From assembly GCF_000377405.1 (NCBI RefSeq), contig NZ_KB905029.1, positions 1-58,329 of the forward strand: a stretch of 58,329 bases of DNA, in the 5' to 3' direction. This document shows, piece after piece, positions 7,986 through 15,990 of this stretch. The notes beneath the pieces are model-generated. The model saw only the letters and a list, made by a program, of their open reading frames with translations. It was not told the DNA's origin and did no database searches. A program made the position numbers and the translations under genes. Each line of letters begins with the position of its first letter. Positions within the stretch are counted from its first letter, which is position 1. Origin of the DNA: Thioalkalivibrio sp. ALE31 (GTDB taxonomy: Bacteria; Pseudomonadota; Gammaproteobacteria; Ectothiorhodospirales; Ectothiorhodospiraceae).

Positions 7986-9272
7986 ATGTCCGACAGCGAT
8001 CTGCGTAGAACCATCATCGAGCTCGAACGCTCGCTGGACCGGGAACGGGCCCTGCAGGACACGATCCGCCGAGTCGCGCTGCGTTCGCTTGCGGTGGTGT
8101 CCGCCAAGGTGCCGGCACTGGAGGGCGCGGTCCGCGACCTGACCCGGGCCATCGAGTCCGACCCCGGCGACACCGCCTGGCTGGACCGCCTGAGCGGCCA
8201 GCTCGCTGACGCGGTACGTTCCAGCGACCATCGCCAGGATCTTGCCGAGGGCATCCTCGAGGTGGTGCGCCGCGGCCTGCACGGCTTCGAGTTCCTCGAT
8301 TCCGAGGTGGACGCCCTGACCCGGGCCGCTGACCGCCGCGACAAGGCGGAGATCGAACGCACCCTCAACCGTCTGTTCACGGTCCTGCACGACAAGTGCC
8401 AGAAGGCCATGACCGAGCGCGAGGAGCTCACCGAGGTCGTCGGCGAGATCTGGCACCGCCTCGAGGATGTCGACACCGCCTTGTCCGAGGACGAGGCCCG
8501 CGGCGAACGCGCCCGCGAATCCGTGTCCGAGCTGCATGCCGGGATCTCCGGCGATGTCGCCCATATCAAGGGCCGGGTCGTCGACGTCGACGATCTGGCG
8601 ACCCTGCGCACCGAGGTCAGCCGCGGCCTCGACCGCATGGTGGAGCGGGTCACCGCGTTTCGCGATGAACAGGAAACCGAGCTGCTGGCAGCACTGGAGC
8701 GCAACCGCGCCCTGCGCTCCAAGGGCCGCAGTCTGGAGGGCCAGGTGCAGGCCCTGCGCACGCGCCTGGAACAGGCCCGCGCCGAGGCCACGCGCGACAG
8801 CCTGACCGGCCTGCCCAACCGCACCGCCTTCGAACAGCGCCTGGCCCAGCTCCCGGCGGAGCTGAAAAAGGCCGGCGCCGCCTCCCTGCTGGTCTGGGAC
8901 ATCGACCACTTCAAGACCATCAACGACGAATACGGACACAGCGCGGGCGACAAGGTCCTGCGGGCGGTCGCCGAGATCCTGGCCGAAGGGGTCCGCGCAC
9001 CCGACTTTGTCGCGCGCTACGGCGGCGAGGAATTCGTGATGATCCTCTACCGCGAACCCGCGGCCGCCCATACACAGGCGGACACTATCCGCGAGGCGGT
9101 CGATCGCCTGATCGTGCGCGCCGGGAACACCCGGCTGAAGGTCACCATCTCCGCGGGCCTGGCCGGCATCAATCCCGCCGCGACCCCGGAGGCGATCTTC
9201 GACGCGGCCGACCACGCCCTGCTCCAGGCCAAGAAACGCGGGCGCGACCGCATTGAACGCGCCAACGACTGA
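7986..9272 (+). CDS. Cytoplasmic diguanylate cyclase with long helical N-terminal region
   Basis: The 428-residue protein has no signal peptide or membrane helix. Residues 1-260 are charged, helical and coiled-coil rich, with no domain I can name. The C-terminal GGDEF domain begins near RDSLTGLPNRTAFEQRL and has an intact GGEEF active site (YGGEEFVMIL). An RxxD product-inhibition site (RAPD) lies five residues before it, so it should make cyclic di-GMP and be feedback-inhibited. The ATG at 7986 lacks a strong Shine-Dalgarno sequence. pfkB-type kinase follows after 18 bases, probably in the same transcript. Confidence 0.9.
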   Translation: MSDSDLRRTIIELERSLDRERALQDTIRRVALRSLAVVSAKVPALEGAVRDLTRAIESDPGDTAWLDRLSGQLADAVRSSDHRQDLAEGILEVVRRGLHGFEFLDSEVDALTRAADRRDKAEIERTLNRLFTVLHDKCQKAMTEREELTEVVGEIWHRLEDVDTALSEDEARGERARESVSELHAGISGDVAHIKGRVVDVDDLATLRTEVSRGLDRMVERVTAFRDEQETELLAALERNRALRSKGRSLEGQVQALRTRLEQARAEATRDSLTGLPNRTAFEQRLAQLPAELKKAGAASLLVWDIDHFKTINDEYGHSAGDKVLRAVAEILAEGVRAPDFVARYGGEEFVMILYREPAAAHTQADTIREAVDRLIVRAGNTRLKVTISAGLAGINPAATPEAIFDAADHALLQAKKRGRDRIERAND

Positions 9273-9290
9273 CCGATCCCGGGAGACGCC

Positions 9291-10181
9291 ATGCGCGGCA
9301 CGCCCCCATCTCACCTGATCTTCGGCGAGGTCCTGTTCGACGGCTTCCCCGACGGCACGCGCGTCCTCGGCGGCGCGCCCTTTAACGTCGCCTGGAACCT
9401 GCATCAGCTGGGTGCCGCCGCCTGCTTTGTGGGCGGCATCGGCGACGACGCCGATGGCCGCCGCGTGCGGGAACGCATGCACCACATCGGGATGGATACA
9501 CGCGGGCTGTACCAGCACCCCACGGCCCCAACGGGGGAGGTCCGCGTCACCCTGGAGCAGGGCGAGCCGAGCTACACCATCGTCCCCGGCCAGGCCTATG
9601 ACGACGTCCCGGCGGACTGGGCGGAGCAGCTGCCGGCTACGGCCACGCTCCTCTATCACGGGACGCTGGCCCTGCGCACCGGCAATCGCGAGCTGCTGGA
9701 ACGCCTGCGGGCCCGCTCACGCCAGCGCTTCGTCGACGTGAACCTGCGGGCACCGTGGTACGACACCGATGACGTCCTCGCGCTGATCCGCGGCGCCGAC
9801 GTGGTGAAGCTGAACACCGACGAGGCCGCGACCCTGGCCCCGGATGTCGCCGAGGCCGAGCGCCCGACCGCGCTGCTCGAACGGGCCGCGATCCGCTCCG
9901 CCCTGATCGTCACCCACGGGGCCGGTGGTGCCGCCATCCACGAGCCCGATGGCCAGCACTGGCAGGCACCCGCACCGCCCGTCGACGGGTTCCGCGACGC
10001 CGTGGGCGCCGGCGACGCCTTCGCCAGCGTCGCCATCATCGGGCTGCAGAACGCCTGGCCCTGGGCGACCACCCTGGAGCGCGCCCTCCGATTTGCCGCC
10101 GCAGTCTGCACCCTGCAGGGCGCCACCACCGACGACCCGGCCTTCTACCAGCAGGCCACGCGCGACTGGCCCCGGGCCTGA
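9291..10181 (+). CDS. PfkB-family carbohydrate kinase, fructokinase-like
   Basis: The 296-residue protein is a ribokinase/PfkB-family sugar kinase. The N-terminal glycine region LGGAPFNVAWNLHQLG and the C-terminal signature DAVGAGDAF (236-244, catalytic Asp242) are both intact. The FGEVLFD start and the GGAPFNVA motif are typical of fructokinases, so ATP-dependent phosphorylation of fructose or a similar hexose is the best guess; substrate specificity is not provable here. GGGAGACGCC precedes the ATG. It lies directly behind the diguanylate cyclase gene. Confidence 0.85.
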   Translation: MRGTPPSHLIFGEVLFDGFPDGTRVLGGAPFNVAWNLHQLGAAACFVGGIGDDADGRRVRERMHHIGMDTRGLYQHPTAPTGEVRVTLEQGEPSYTIVPGQAYDDVPADWAEQLPATATLLYHGTLALRTGNRELLERLRARSRQRFVDVNLRAPWYDTDDVLALIRGADVVKLNTDEAATLAPDVAEAERPTALLERAAIRSALIVTHGAGGAAIHEPDGQHWQAPAPPVDGFRDAVGAGDAFASVAIIGLQNAWPWATTLERALRFAAAVCTLQGATTDDPAFYQQATRDWPRA

Positions 10182-10254
10182 CGACACGCCGGGACGCCGG
10201 ACACCCCAGCGTGAACCAAAAGGGACACCGCGACTTCACGCCCACGCGATTTGT

Positions 10255-10294
10255 TTGCGTCAGGAAGAACCTGGCTCTATATTTTCTATAGAAA
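10255..10294 (+). promoter_or_regulatory. Promoter and operator palindrome of the RES/Xre pair
   Basis: TTGCGT (10255-10260) and TATATT (10278-10283) are 17 bases apart and make a good sigma-70 promoter. A perfect 12-bp palindrome, TTTCTATAGAAA (10283-10294), overlaps the end of the -10 and the expected start site. That is where an autorepressing antitoxin would bind. The antitoxin ATG is 27 bases further on, after GGAGG. Confidence 0.6.
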
Positions 10295-10320
10295 TACTCC
10301 TTCTTGTCCCGGAGGGCCAT

Positions 10321-10692
10321 ATGGAACAAACGGCAAACGCGGAACAGCGCCAGGAGGTACTCACCAGGGCTGTCGCGCAGGCCGGGGCACGGCTCGGCAT
10401 GAAACAGTCGGAGCTGGCCCGGGCCCTGGGGCTGAGCCCCGCTACAATCAGCCGCATGTACGCCGGTGGTTATTTCCTGGACGAGCGCACCAAGCACTGG
10501 GAGATCGCGGCCCTGCTGGTCCGTCTCTACCGTGGGCTTGACGCCATCACGGCCGGCGACGAGCGTTCCCTTCGGGCCTGGATGCGCAATCCCAATGCCG
10601 ACCTGCACGGTGTTCCGGGAGACCTGGTGGACAATGTGGCGGGGCTGGCTCGCGTAGTCGAGTATGTGGACGCACACCGCGCTCGCATCTGA
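10321..10692 (+). CDS. Xre/MbcA/ParS-type antitoxin of a RES toxin
   Basis: The 123-residue protein has an N-terminal helix-turn-helix (about 20-55, with MKQSELARALGLSPATISRMY). The C-terminal part has the layout of the MbcA/ParS toxin-binding domain formerly called DUF2384 (RLYRGLDAITAGDERSLRAW onward). Antitoxins of this class bind and block RES-domain toxins and repress their own promoter. The ATG at 10321 has GGAGG five bases upstream and a promoter with a palindrome in front. The end overlaps the toxin start by 29 bases, so the two are translated together. Confidence 0.88.
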   Translation: MEQTANAEQRQEVLTRAVAQAGARLGMKQSELARALGLSPATISRMYAGGYFLDERTKHWEIAALLVRLYRGLDAITAGDERSLRAWMRNPNADLHGVPGDLVDNVAGLARVVEYVDAHRARI

Positions 10693-11380
10693 AGCCGCGC
10701 CTGCGAACGGCGAGGGATGGCGGGTGGTGGAGCATCAGTACACCGTGTCTACCCGCAAGCTTGTGAGTACCCGGGACGAGCAGGAAGTGCTGGAGGCGAT
10801 TCTGGAGGAGACCAAGCCCGCCTTTCCCGCCAATACGGCGCATTTGCATTACCTCCTCAAGACGCCGTTCCGCTATCCGCCGTCGCCCTTCGGTTCCCGG
10901 TTCCGTCGACCCCAGGAAGGCGAGGGCGTCTTCTACTGTGCCGAAGCCGTCCGCACCGGACTGGCCGAGTTCAGCTACTGGCGCCGACACTTTTTCGAGG
11001 CGTCCCCGGGCACACCGTTACCTGAAGCCCACGAATCGCTCACGGTCTTCAGCGTCGCCTGGCGCACCCCGAGTCACCTGGACCTGACCCGTCCGCCGCT
11101 CAACCAGGATCGCGCCCAGTGGACCCACCCGGACGACTACACCGCCACCCGGGCGCTCGCCGCAGAGGCGCGACGAGCCGGTATCCAGGCCATCCGTTAT
11201 GAATCTGTGCGCGACCCTCAGCGAGGCGCCAATCTGGCGCTCCTGGCCCCGGCAGTATTCACGCAGCCGGAACCTCTTACCCAGCAAACCTGGTATCTCT
11301 ACCTGGGCGCCAGCGAAAGCAACTGCATCCGGGCCGGCCGGGATGAGTCCTTTACCTTCCCGGCCTCATCCTCCGCCTGA
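10664..11380 (+). CDS. RES-domain toxin (predicted NAD-degrading enzyme)
   Basis: The 238-residue protein follows and overlaps an Xre/MbcA-type antitoxin. The segment RYPPSPFGSRFRRP, then GVFYCAEAVRTGLAEFSYWR, matches the RES fold, which has conserved Arg, Tyr and Glu/Ser residues. Known RES toxins (Res, MbcT) deplete NAD+ by phosphorolysis or hydrolysis, and that is the expected activity here. The N-terminal 20 residues overlap the antitoxin and may be replaced by a later start such as GTG at 10723. It converges with the hydrogenase protease gene, 22 bases away. Confidence 0.85.
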   Translation: MWTHTALASEAAPANGEGWRVVEHQYTVSTRKLVSTRDEQEVLEAILEETKPAFPANTAHLHYLLKTPFRYPPSPFGSRFRRPQEGEGVFYCAEAVRTGLAEFSYWRRHFFEASPGTPLPEAHESLTVFSVAWRTPSHLDLTRPPLNQDRAQWTHPDDYTATRALAAEARRAGIQAIRYESVRDPQRGANLALLAPAVFTQPEPLTQQTWYLYLGASESNCIRAGRDESFTFPASSSA

Positions 11381-11402
11381 TCCGTCCCCCGTAGGATTCC
11401 GG

Positions 11403-11882
11403 TCAGCGAGAGGCGTCAGGCCGGGGCCCGGTGAGCTCCATTCGGATGTTCTCGCAAATCCGGACAATGGCAACTGAGATCTCGGGCGAAAGGCTGGCCC
11501 CATCCTCGAGGCAGGCGGGCTCGATGCCGTGCACGATGACGTGCTGGGGAAGCTCGCCCAGGGAGCGGGCAAGTTCGACGGCTTCGGCGAGGCCGATACC
11601 GTGGGAGGAGTAGCGCGCGCCGCGCGGCAGGGGCTCGCGGGCATCCAGGCGATGGAGGGTGCCGGGGGCGGCGCCGGTGACGATGGCATCGACGAGGATC
11701 ACCGGGTCGTGGCCCTGCCATAACTCCATGAGTTCGGCGGGTTCGCCGTGGCTCTTCGCGGTGGCGAGGCCCGGGGTATCGGCCAGCGCGTCCACCACGG
11801 CGTGGCCGATGCCGTCGTCGCCGCGCCAGGGGTTGCCGATGCCGATGACCAGCGGCCCCTTGTCAGTGCTCACGGCCCGCAT
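11403..11882 (-). CDS. Hydrogenase maturation endopeptidase (HycI/HoxW family)
   Basis: These proteases trim the C-terminal tail of the [NiFe] large subunit after nickel insertion. The 159-residue product starts MRAVSTDKGPLVIGIGNPWRGDDGIG, with the nickel-sensing GNxxxGDDG motif near residues 14-22. It also has VDAIVTGAAPG (second acidic ligand) and SSHGIGLAEAV (His ligand). The ATG at 11882 has a poor ribosome binding site, and GTG at 11873 is an alternative. The presumed target, the large subunit at 14692-15990, is on the same strand about 2.8 kb upstream. The two are separated by toxin-antitoxin and anti-phage genes, so the protease may once have ended that operon. Confidence 0.88.
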   Translation of the reverse strand: MRAVSTDKGPLVIGIGNPWRGDDGIGHAVVDALADTPGLATAKSHGEPAELMELWQGHDPVILVDAIVTGAAPGTLHRLDAREPLPRGARYSSHGIGLAEAVELARSLGELPQHVIVHGIEPACLEDGASLSPEISVAIVRICENIRMELTGPRPDASR

Positions 11883-12017
11883 CCCGCGAAGCGGTTCGCT
11901 TGCCGGACCGGTTCCCGGCAAGCGTGAGAGTCCCCGGCCAGCGCCGGGGGCACCCAGGCTCGCTGGAACACGCTCCGGCACAGGCGTAACCTGAAAGGCC
12001 ACCACCCCTTGTGAACA

Positions 12018-12260
12018 GTGTCAGACATGCCGGGCGACGACTTCGAAACCATTCTTGACCAGGCGCGAGCGCTCCCGGACTCGGAGCGTGCACGGCTGGT
12101 GCATGATCTTCTGGAGACTCTGGAGGGGTCGCCGGACACCGGCGTCGCCGCGGCCTGGGAGCAGGAGATTGCTCGCCGCCTTGCGCAGGTCGAGAGCGGG
12201 GACGCGGAAACCCTCTCACGTGACGAACTCAATCGACGTTTGCGGGACCAGACCGGATGA
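12018..12260 (+). CDS. Addiction-module antitoxin (Unstab_antitox type)
   Basis: This 80-residue acidic protein starts at GTG 12018; an ATG at 12027 would give 77 residues and is equally plausible. The pattern ARALPDSERARLVHDLLETLEG, then AAAWEQEIARRLAQVESG, is the small putative addiction module family that pairs with ParE/RelE toxins. It has no clear DNA-binding motif. The toxin gene starts 6 bases after its stop, so the two form one operon. Confidence 0.8.
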   Translation: MSDMPGDDFETILDQARALPDSERARLVHDLLETLEGSPDTGVAAAWEQEIARRLAQVESGDAETLSRDELNRRLRDQTG

Positions 12261-12266
12261 GCATGG

Positions 12267-12581
12267 ATGCCCATACTGGAGATCGTCGCCGCCGCGGCCG
12301 ATGAAGCAGAAGCGGCGGCTGACTGGTACGAACACGAACAGCCCGGGCTCGGGCGGCAGTTTCGCGAGTCGCTGAACGCGGGCCTCGAACTGCTTGAAGA
12401 CGGTCTGGTCTCCGGAAGTCCCATGCCGGGGCATCTAGGCCGGAAAGGCGTGCGCCGACTGGTGTTGCGCCGCTTCCCGTATGACATCGTCTTCCTCGGG
12501 TCTTCCCGTCGCATCATCGTCCTGGGCTTTGCGCATCACGCACGATGCCCCGCCTACTGGCGCTCCCGAATGAACCGATAG
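12267..12581 (+). CDS. ParE/RelE-superfamily toxin
   Basis: The 104-residue basic protein has the ParE layout: an N-terminal helical hairpin (AADEAEAAADWYEHEQPGLG), then beta strands with VRRLVLRRFPYDIVFLG and a final strand IIVLGFAHHARCPAYWRSR. ParE proteins poison DNA gyrase, while RelE relatives cut mRNA. The fold is clear but the target is not. It directly follows its presumed antitoxin. An out-of-frame ATG sits four bases before the chosen start. Confidence 0.83.
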   Translation: MPILEIVAAAADEAEAAADWYEHEQPGLGRQFRESLNAGLELLEDGLVSGSPMPGHLGRKGVRRLVLRRFPYDIVFLGSSRRIIVLGFAHHARCPAYWRSRMNR

Positions 12582-12946
12582 ACAGCGGAGGCTTCGCAAG
12601 GCTGTCCCATATCCACCGATCGAAAGTACAAATTTCTCAAGGAAGGCCAGAGAGCTTCCGGACCCCACAGTCGAACGCCCTTCACCGGTCGTCGTTTACA
12701 TCGCTTTGGACACACACCAAAGCCGTTCTATCGAGCGATGTCACTGCCTCTGTGCGCGTCCAATCCAATCGCAGCCTCGTAGCCTTTGTACCCACTTACC
12801 GCAACTTACGAACTACAGTTCTCGGCCTCGATTTTTCTTGGTCACGACCAGCGCTGGACTCATCCTTGCAAGCTGAGTATTTTGTGAGACAAAACTCTTT
12901 CTTCCACCCTGGCCAGCCACTATACACTCTGTTGGCATTCTCTGAA
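12582..12946. other. Gene-free AT-richer spacer between ParE-type toxin and avcD
   Basis: This 365-base gap lies between the convergent toxin and avcD genes. A plus-strand frame from 12545 to 13015 runs through it, but it overlaps the toxin and the end of avcD and has no recognisable motif, so I do not call it a gene. Base composition shifts here from the GC-rich background to near-even GC content and continues so through avcD. It probably contains the left junction of acquired DNA. I see no att-like repeat or terminator. Confidence 0.5.
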
Positions 12947-14407
12947 TTATCCCTTCTTCTCATCTCTCCCGCCCTCCAAAAGTTCTTCAAGCTCATGCCT
13001 TATCGATACTTCTGAATCTAGATACGATAATGGTGACATTGGGACACGTGTCTCACCTTGACGCCTATGCCACTCAATTATTCTTCCTTCTGATTTTCGA
13101 GGAAGTTCTCGCCCGCTACTCAACTTCATAGAAAAAAGGTCCACAAACCGACGCGGGCCAACCCCAACGAACTGCTTGAATTCCACTTTATCGGACGATT
13201 GCGACCCTTTGTCTTCAACTGCATCACCATGTAGCGTAGTCGCGTAACTCTTCGGATAAGGCTCTATGTATATGACTTTTTGTATCCCTGCTGCCACGAT
13301 ATGCTTGGTACAATTGTGGCACGGATAAGTAGTTGTAAACAGCGTTCCTCCCCGTACAGGAGTTCCATTGCGAGCAGCTTGTAGCAGAGCCTCCATTTCG
13401 GCATGGACTGACCTTCCATACTCGGTTATATCCATTAATTTAGACCCCTTGAGGCGTTTTACGGCCTCTTCCAGGTCTGCGCTCTGAGCCTCTTCCCCTA
13501 AAATTCTGGTGGCGGCGTCCTTTGCGATCTCAATTTTTTCCTGCTCATTCGAGTCGCACCCTCGGACGTAATCTCGTTGGTCATTTTGGTTTGTCCAGTA
13601 GAGCCCGCCACCATAAGCCGGCACATCATTCGCGCCTGTGGATATTATGTCATTTTTTTCATTCACGATTACCGCGCCCACTTGTCTGGCAAGATCTGCG
13701 GAGCGTAAAGACGCAGCATAGGCCATGAACATTGGGTATTCCTCAGCCGTAGGCGGCACAACAGGCTTGGAAAAAATCAGGTCCATTATGCGCCCCAACT
13801 GACTCTCCAAGACTGTAGGAGCATCAGTGGTGAGGAATGCATCCGCCAGCTGAAACACATCTCTTGTCTGCTGCCCTAGAGGACGATTTTCTTTGTCATC
13901 GCGCTCAATCAGTCTATGAATCTCCTCCTCTGGAACACCTTTTAGTTCTTTTAGGTATTGTTTTCGGCTTTCTAGAGATGAGGAAACCCCTATAAGAAAG
14001 AACCCTGGGCCGTAGACTTGCCGAAGCGTTTCAACCTCATCTTCGTGTTTGAGAGATCGGATTACATGCGCAGCTCGAGACAAAGGCTCAGGAGCATCCT
14101 GCTCATAACCCCTGCGATCATTTATGGCTTGAATGGCGAGAAGAGCCAAAACATCTCCTCGGTCATACTTCTCCCTTAGGCTGTTACCGAGGTTCATACC
14201 AGCATCCAGCCTTTCGGCCTCACTTTGATGCTCGGACGATTGATGCCCTTCCAGATTGGCGGCGATCTGGCTCAAATGAAAAATCGCTGTTGAATATCCG
14301 AATTGGCTGAGCAGGGATTCGAGCCTGGTTTCAACGTCGTCTAAGTTGACTCCGACAGGGGCGACAAGAGCAAGTACTAATTCGCAGTCCTTCGCGTAAT
14401 AGTTCAT
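12947..14407 (-). CDS. avcD: Anti-phage dCTP deaminase, AvcD type
   Basis: The 486-residue protein joins two domains. The N-terminal one is P-loop-like, with the degenerate nucleotide-binding segment LVAPVGVNLDD (about 14-24). The C-terminal one is a cytidine/deoxycytidylate deaminase domain with zinc ligands His335 and Cys363/Cys366 and catalytic Glu337 (HAEM; PCHNC). That architecture is the antiphage dCTP/dCMP deaminase family. Members convert deoxycytidine nucleotides to deoxyuridine forms on infection and starve phage DNA synthesis. Known members are held inactive by a neighbouring RNA (AvcI). The gene is clearly AT-richer than its neighbours and sits beside toxin-antitoxin genes, which fits horizontal acquisition. 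The ATG is inside a small palindrome; AAAGGAAA lies about 14 bases upstream. Confidence 0.88.
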   Translation of the reverse strand: MNYYAKDCELVLALVAPVGVNLDDVETRLESLLSQFGYSTAIFHLSQIAANLEGHQSSEHQSEAERLDAGMNLGNSLREKYDRGDVLALLAIQAINDRRGYEQDAPEPLSRAAHVIRSLKHEDEVETLRQVYGPGFFLIGVSSSLESRKQYLKELKGVPEEEIHRLIERDDKENRPLGQQTRDVFQLADAFLTTDAPTVLESQLGRIMDLIFSKPVVPPTAEEYPMFMAYAASLRSADLARQVGAVIVNEKNDIISTGANDVPAYGGGLYWTNQNDQRDYVRGCDSNEQEKIEIAKDAATRILGEEAQSADLEEAVKRLKGSKLMDITEYGRSVHAEMEALLQAARNGTPVRGGTLFTTTYPCHNCTKHIVAAGIQKVIYIEPYPKSYATTLHGDAVEDKGSQSSDKVEFKQFVGVGPRRFVDLFSMKLSSGRELPRKSEGRIIEWHRRQGETRVPMSPLSYLDSEVSIRHELEELLEGGRDEKKG

Positions 14408-14417
14408 AATCTATGAA
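14403..14417 (-). promoter_or_regulatory. Palindrome covering the avcD start codon
   Basis: Six-base arms TTCATA and TATGAA flank three bases, and the avcD ATG lies in one arm. In the transcript this could fold into a weak stem that hides the start codon, or serve as an operator. The stem is short and AT-rich, so the effect may be modest. Confidence 0.35.
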
Positions 14418-14691
14418 TTGGTTTCCTTTGATAGAGTCTGCTGTTTGGTCATGGACAAGCTAGGTCTTCTGGAAAGATGCACGTTGGTGTGGCCTTCGAG
14501 TCAGTGAGCGAACCCGCGCAGTTTAAGCTTCGCTTGAATATAGGTGAGGCGAGCCAATTTCGGTAGCGTCGCACAACCCGGGGTGGGGTCGACAAGGGGA
14601 ATGCGGCCTTCGGAGCAGGCCCTTACCAATGGAGAGGGCTCATCTTCATCGGTATGGTAAGGTTCCTCGTTTCCGCCGGGTCGGTGCGCAC
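14408..14691. other. Non-coding stretch upstream of avcD; possible site of an AvcI-like RNA
   Basis: This 284-base gap lies between the avcD start and the hydA stop, and avcD is read away from it. Frames through it are extensions of shadow frames and look non-coding. In studied AvcID systems an inhibitory RNA is encoded just upstream of avcD, which makes this the place to look. On the minus strand a weak -35/-10 pair (TTGTCC at 14453-14458, TCTATC at 14430-14435, 17-base spacer) precedes avcD. I found no strong conserved stem by eye. Confidence 0.3.
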
Positions 14692-15990
14692 TCACTGGCG
14701 GTCGACGGTGAGGTCGAGGAAGTGGGTGGCGCAGGAGATGCAGGGGTCGTAGTTGCGGATGGCGACCTCGCAGTGGTGGCGCAGTTCGTCGTCCGGCAGG
14801 TGAAGGTGGCTCAGCACCAGTTCGCGCAGGTCGGCCTCGATGGTGGGCTGGTTGACCGAGGTGGGCGGGACGATCTTGGCGTCGGTGATAACGCCCGCGT
14901 CGTCGATGCTGTAGCGGTGGTAGCAGATGCCGCGCGGAGCCTCGGTGGCGCCGAAGCCGGTGCCGGCGCGCGGGGTGACCGGCAGCGCGGGTTCGGCCGG
15001 CGCGTCCCGGTAGCCGTCGACCAGGCGCAGGGCCTCCTCGAAGGCGAGCACGATCTCGATCATGCGCACCTGGATGCTGCGGAACGGGTTGCGGCAGGCC
15101 GCGCCCAGCCCGGCGCGCTCGGCCAGTTCGGCGGCGCGCGGGGTGAGACGTTCGCGGTTCAGGGCGAAGCGCGCCAGCGGGCCCATGAACACCGGTTCGC
15201 CACTGTCGGAGCGGTGGCTGTGCAGGGCGTTGGAGTGGGCCACGTGCTCCTCGGTGAAGACGTCGTCGTAGTCGCGGATGGCAGCGTCCAGACCGCTGCC
15301 GGAGCCGAGGCGGCCGTGGGTGATCGGGTATTCGTCCGGGTGCACCAGCGACACGAACTCGTAGTCGCGTTCCAGGTTCGGGTAGTCGAGGGTGGAGAGG
15401 AACTCGGCCACCTCGCAGGACGCCTCCAGGCCCCAGGCCAGGTCCTCGCGCAGCCCGGCGACCTCGTCGGGCGTCGGCGTGCGGTAGAAGCCGCCGACCC
15501 GCAGGTTGACCGGGTGGATCTCGCGCCCGCCCAAAAGGCGCAGGATGGAGTTGCCGATCTTCTTGATGCGCAGGCCGTTGCGCACCATGTCCGGGTGGTC
15601 CTTCGCGGCGGTGACCGCGTCGGGATAGCCAAGGAAGTCCGGCAGGTGGAGCATGAACACGTGCAGGGCGTGGCTCTCGATCCATTCGCCGCAGTAGGCC
15701 AGCCGGCGCAGGTCCTGCAGCACGCCGTCCACGGTCACGCCGCAGACGTCCTCCATCGCCAGCGAGGCGCCCAGCTGGTAGGCGATCGGGCAGATGCCGC
15801 AGATGCGCGCGGTGATGTCCGGGGCCTCGCGGAAGTCGCGCCCGCGCAGGAAACCCTCGAAGAAGCGCGGGGCCTCGAAGATCGACAGCTTCACCTCCTC
15901 CACGCGGTCGCCCTCGGCGCGCACGTACATCGCGCCCTCGCCCTCCACGCGCGCCAGGTAGTCGACTTCGATGGTGCGGGTCTCGCTCAT
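14692..15990 (-). CDS. hydA: [NiFe] hydrogenase large (alpha) subunit, group 3b-like
   Basis: The 432-residue subunit holds the Ni-Fe active site. N-terminal cysteines are in [10 protein letters not shown] (Cys64, Cys67) and C-terminal ones in DPCISCATH (Cys417, Cys420, His423). Size, sequence style and the operon order (beta, gamma, delta, alpha) match the cytoplasmic NAD(P)-dependent group 3b, also called sulfhydrogenase. These enzymes interconvert H2 and NAD(P)H, and some reduce sulfur. Only nine residues follow His423, a short version of the tail removed by the maturation protease. It overlaps the small subunit gene by 4 bases (ATGA). Confidence 0.93.
   Translation of the reverse strand: MSETRTIEVDYLARVEGEGAMYVRAEGDRVEEVKLSIFEAPRFFEGFLRGRDFREAPDITARICGICPIAYQLGASLAMEDVCGVTVDGVLQDLRRLAYCGEWIESHALHVFMLHLPDFLGYPDAVTAAKDHPDMVRNGLRIKKIGNSILRLLGGREIHPVNLRVGGFYRTPTPDEVAGLREDLAWGLEASCEVAEFLSTLDYPNLERDYEFVSLVHPDEYPITHGRLGSGSGLDAAIRDYDDVFTEEHVAHSNALHSHRSDSGEPVFMGPLARFALNRERLTPRAAELAERAGLGAACRNPFRSIQVRMIEIVLAFEEALRLVDGYRDAPAEPALPVTPRAGTGFGATEAPRGICYHRYSIDDAGVITDAKIVPPTSVNQPTIEADLRELVLSHLHLPDDELRHHCEVAIRNYDPCISCATHFLDLTVDRQ

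Noticed and set aside
12545-13015. A 156-codon frame between the ParE-type toxin and avcD
   Set aside because: It overlaps the end of both neighbours, has no ribosome site of note and no recognisable feature.
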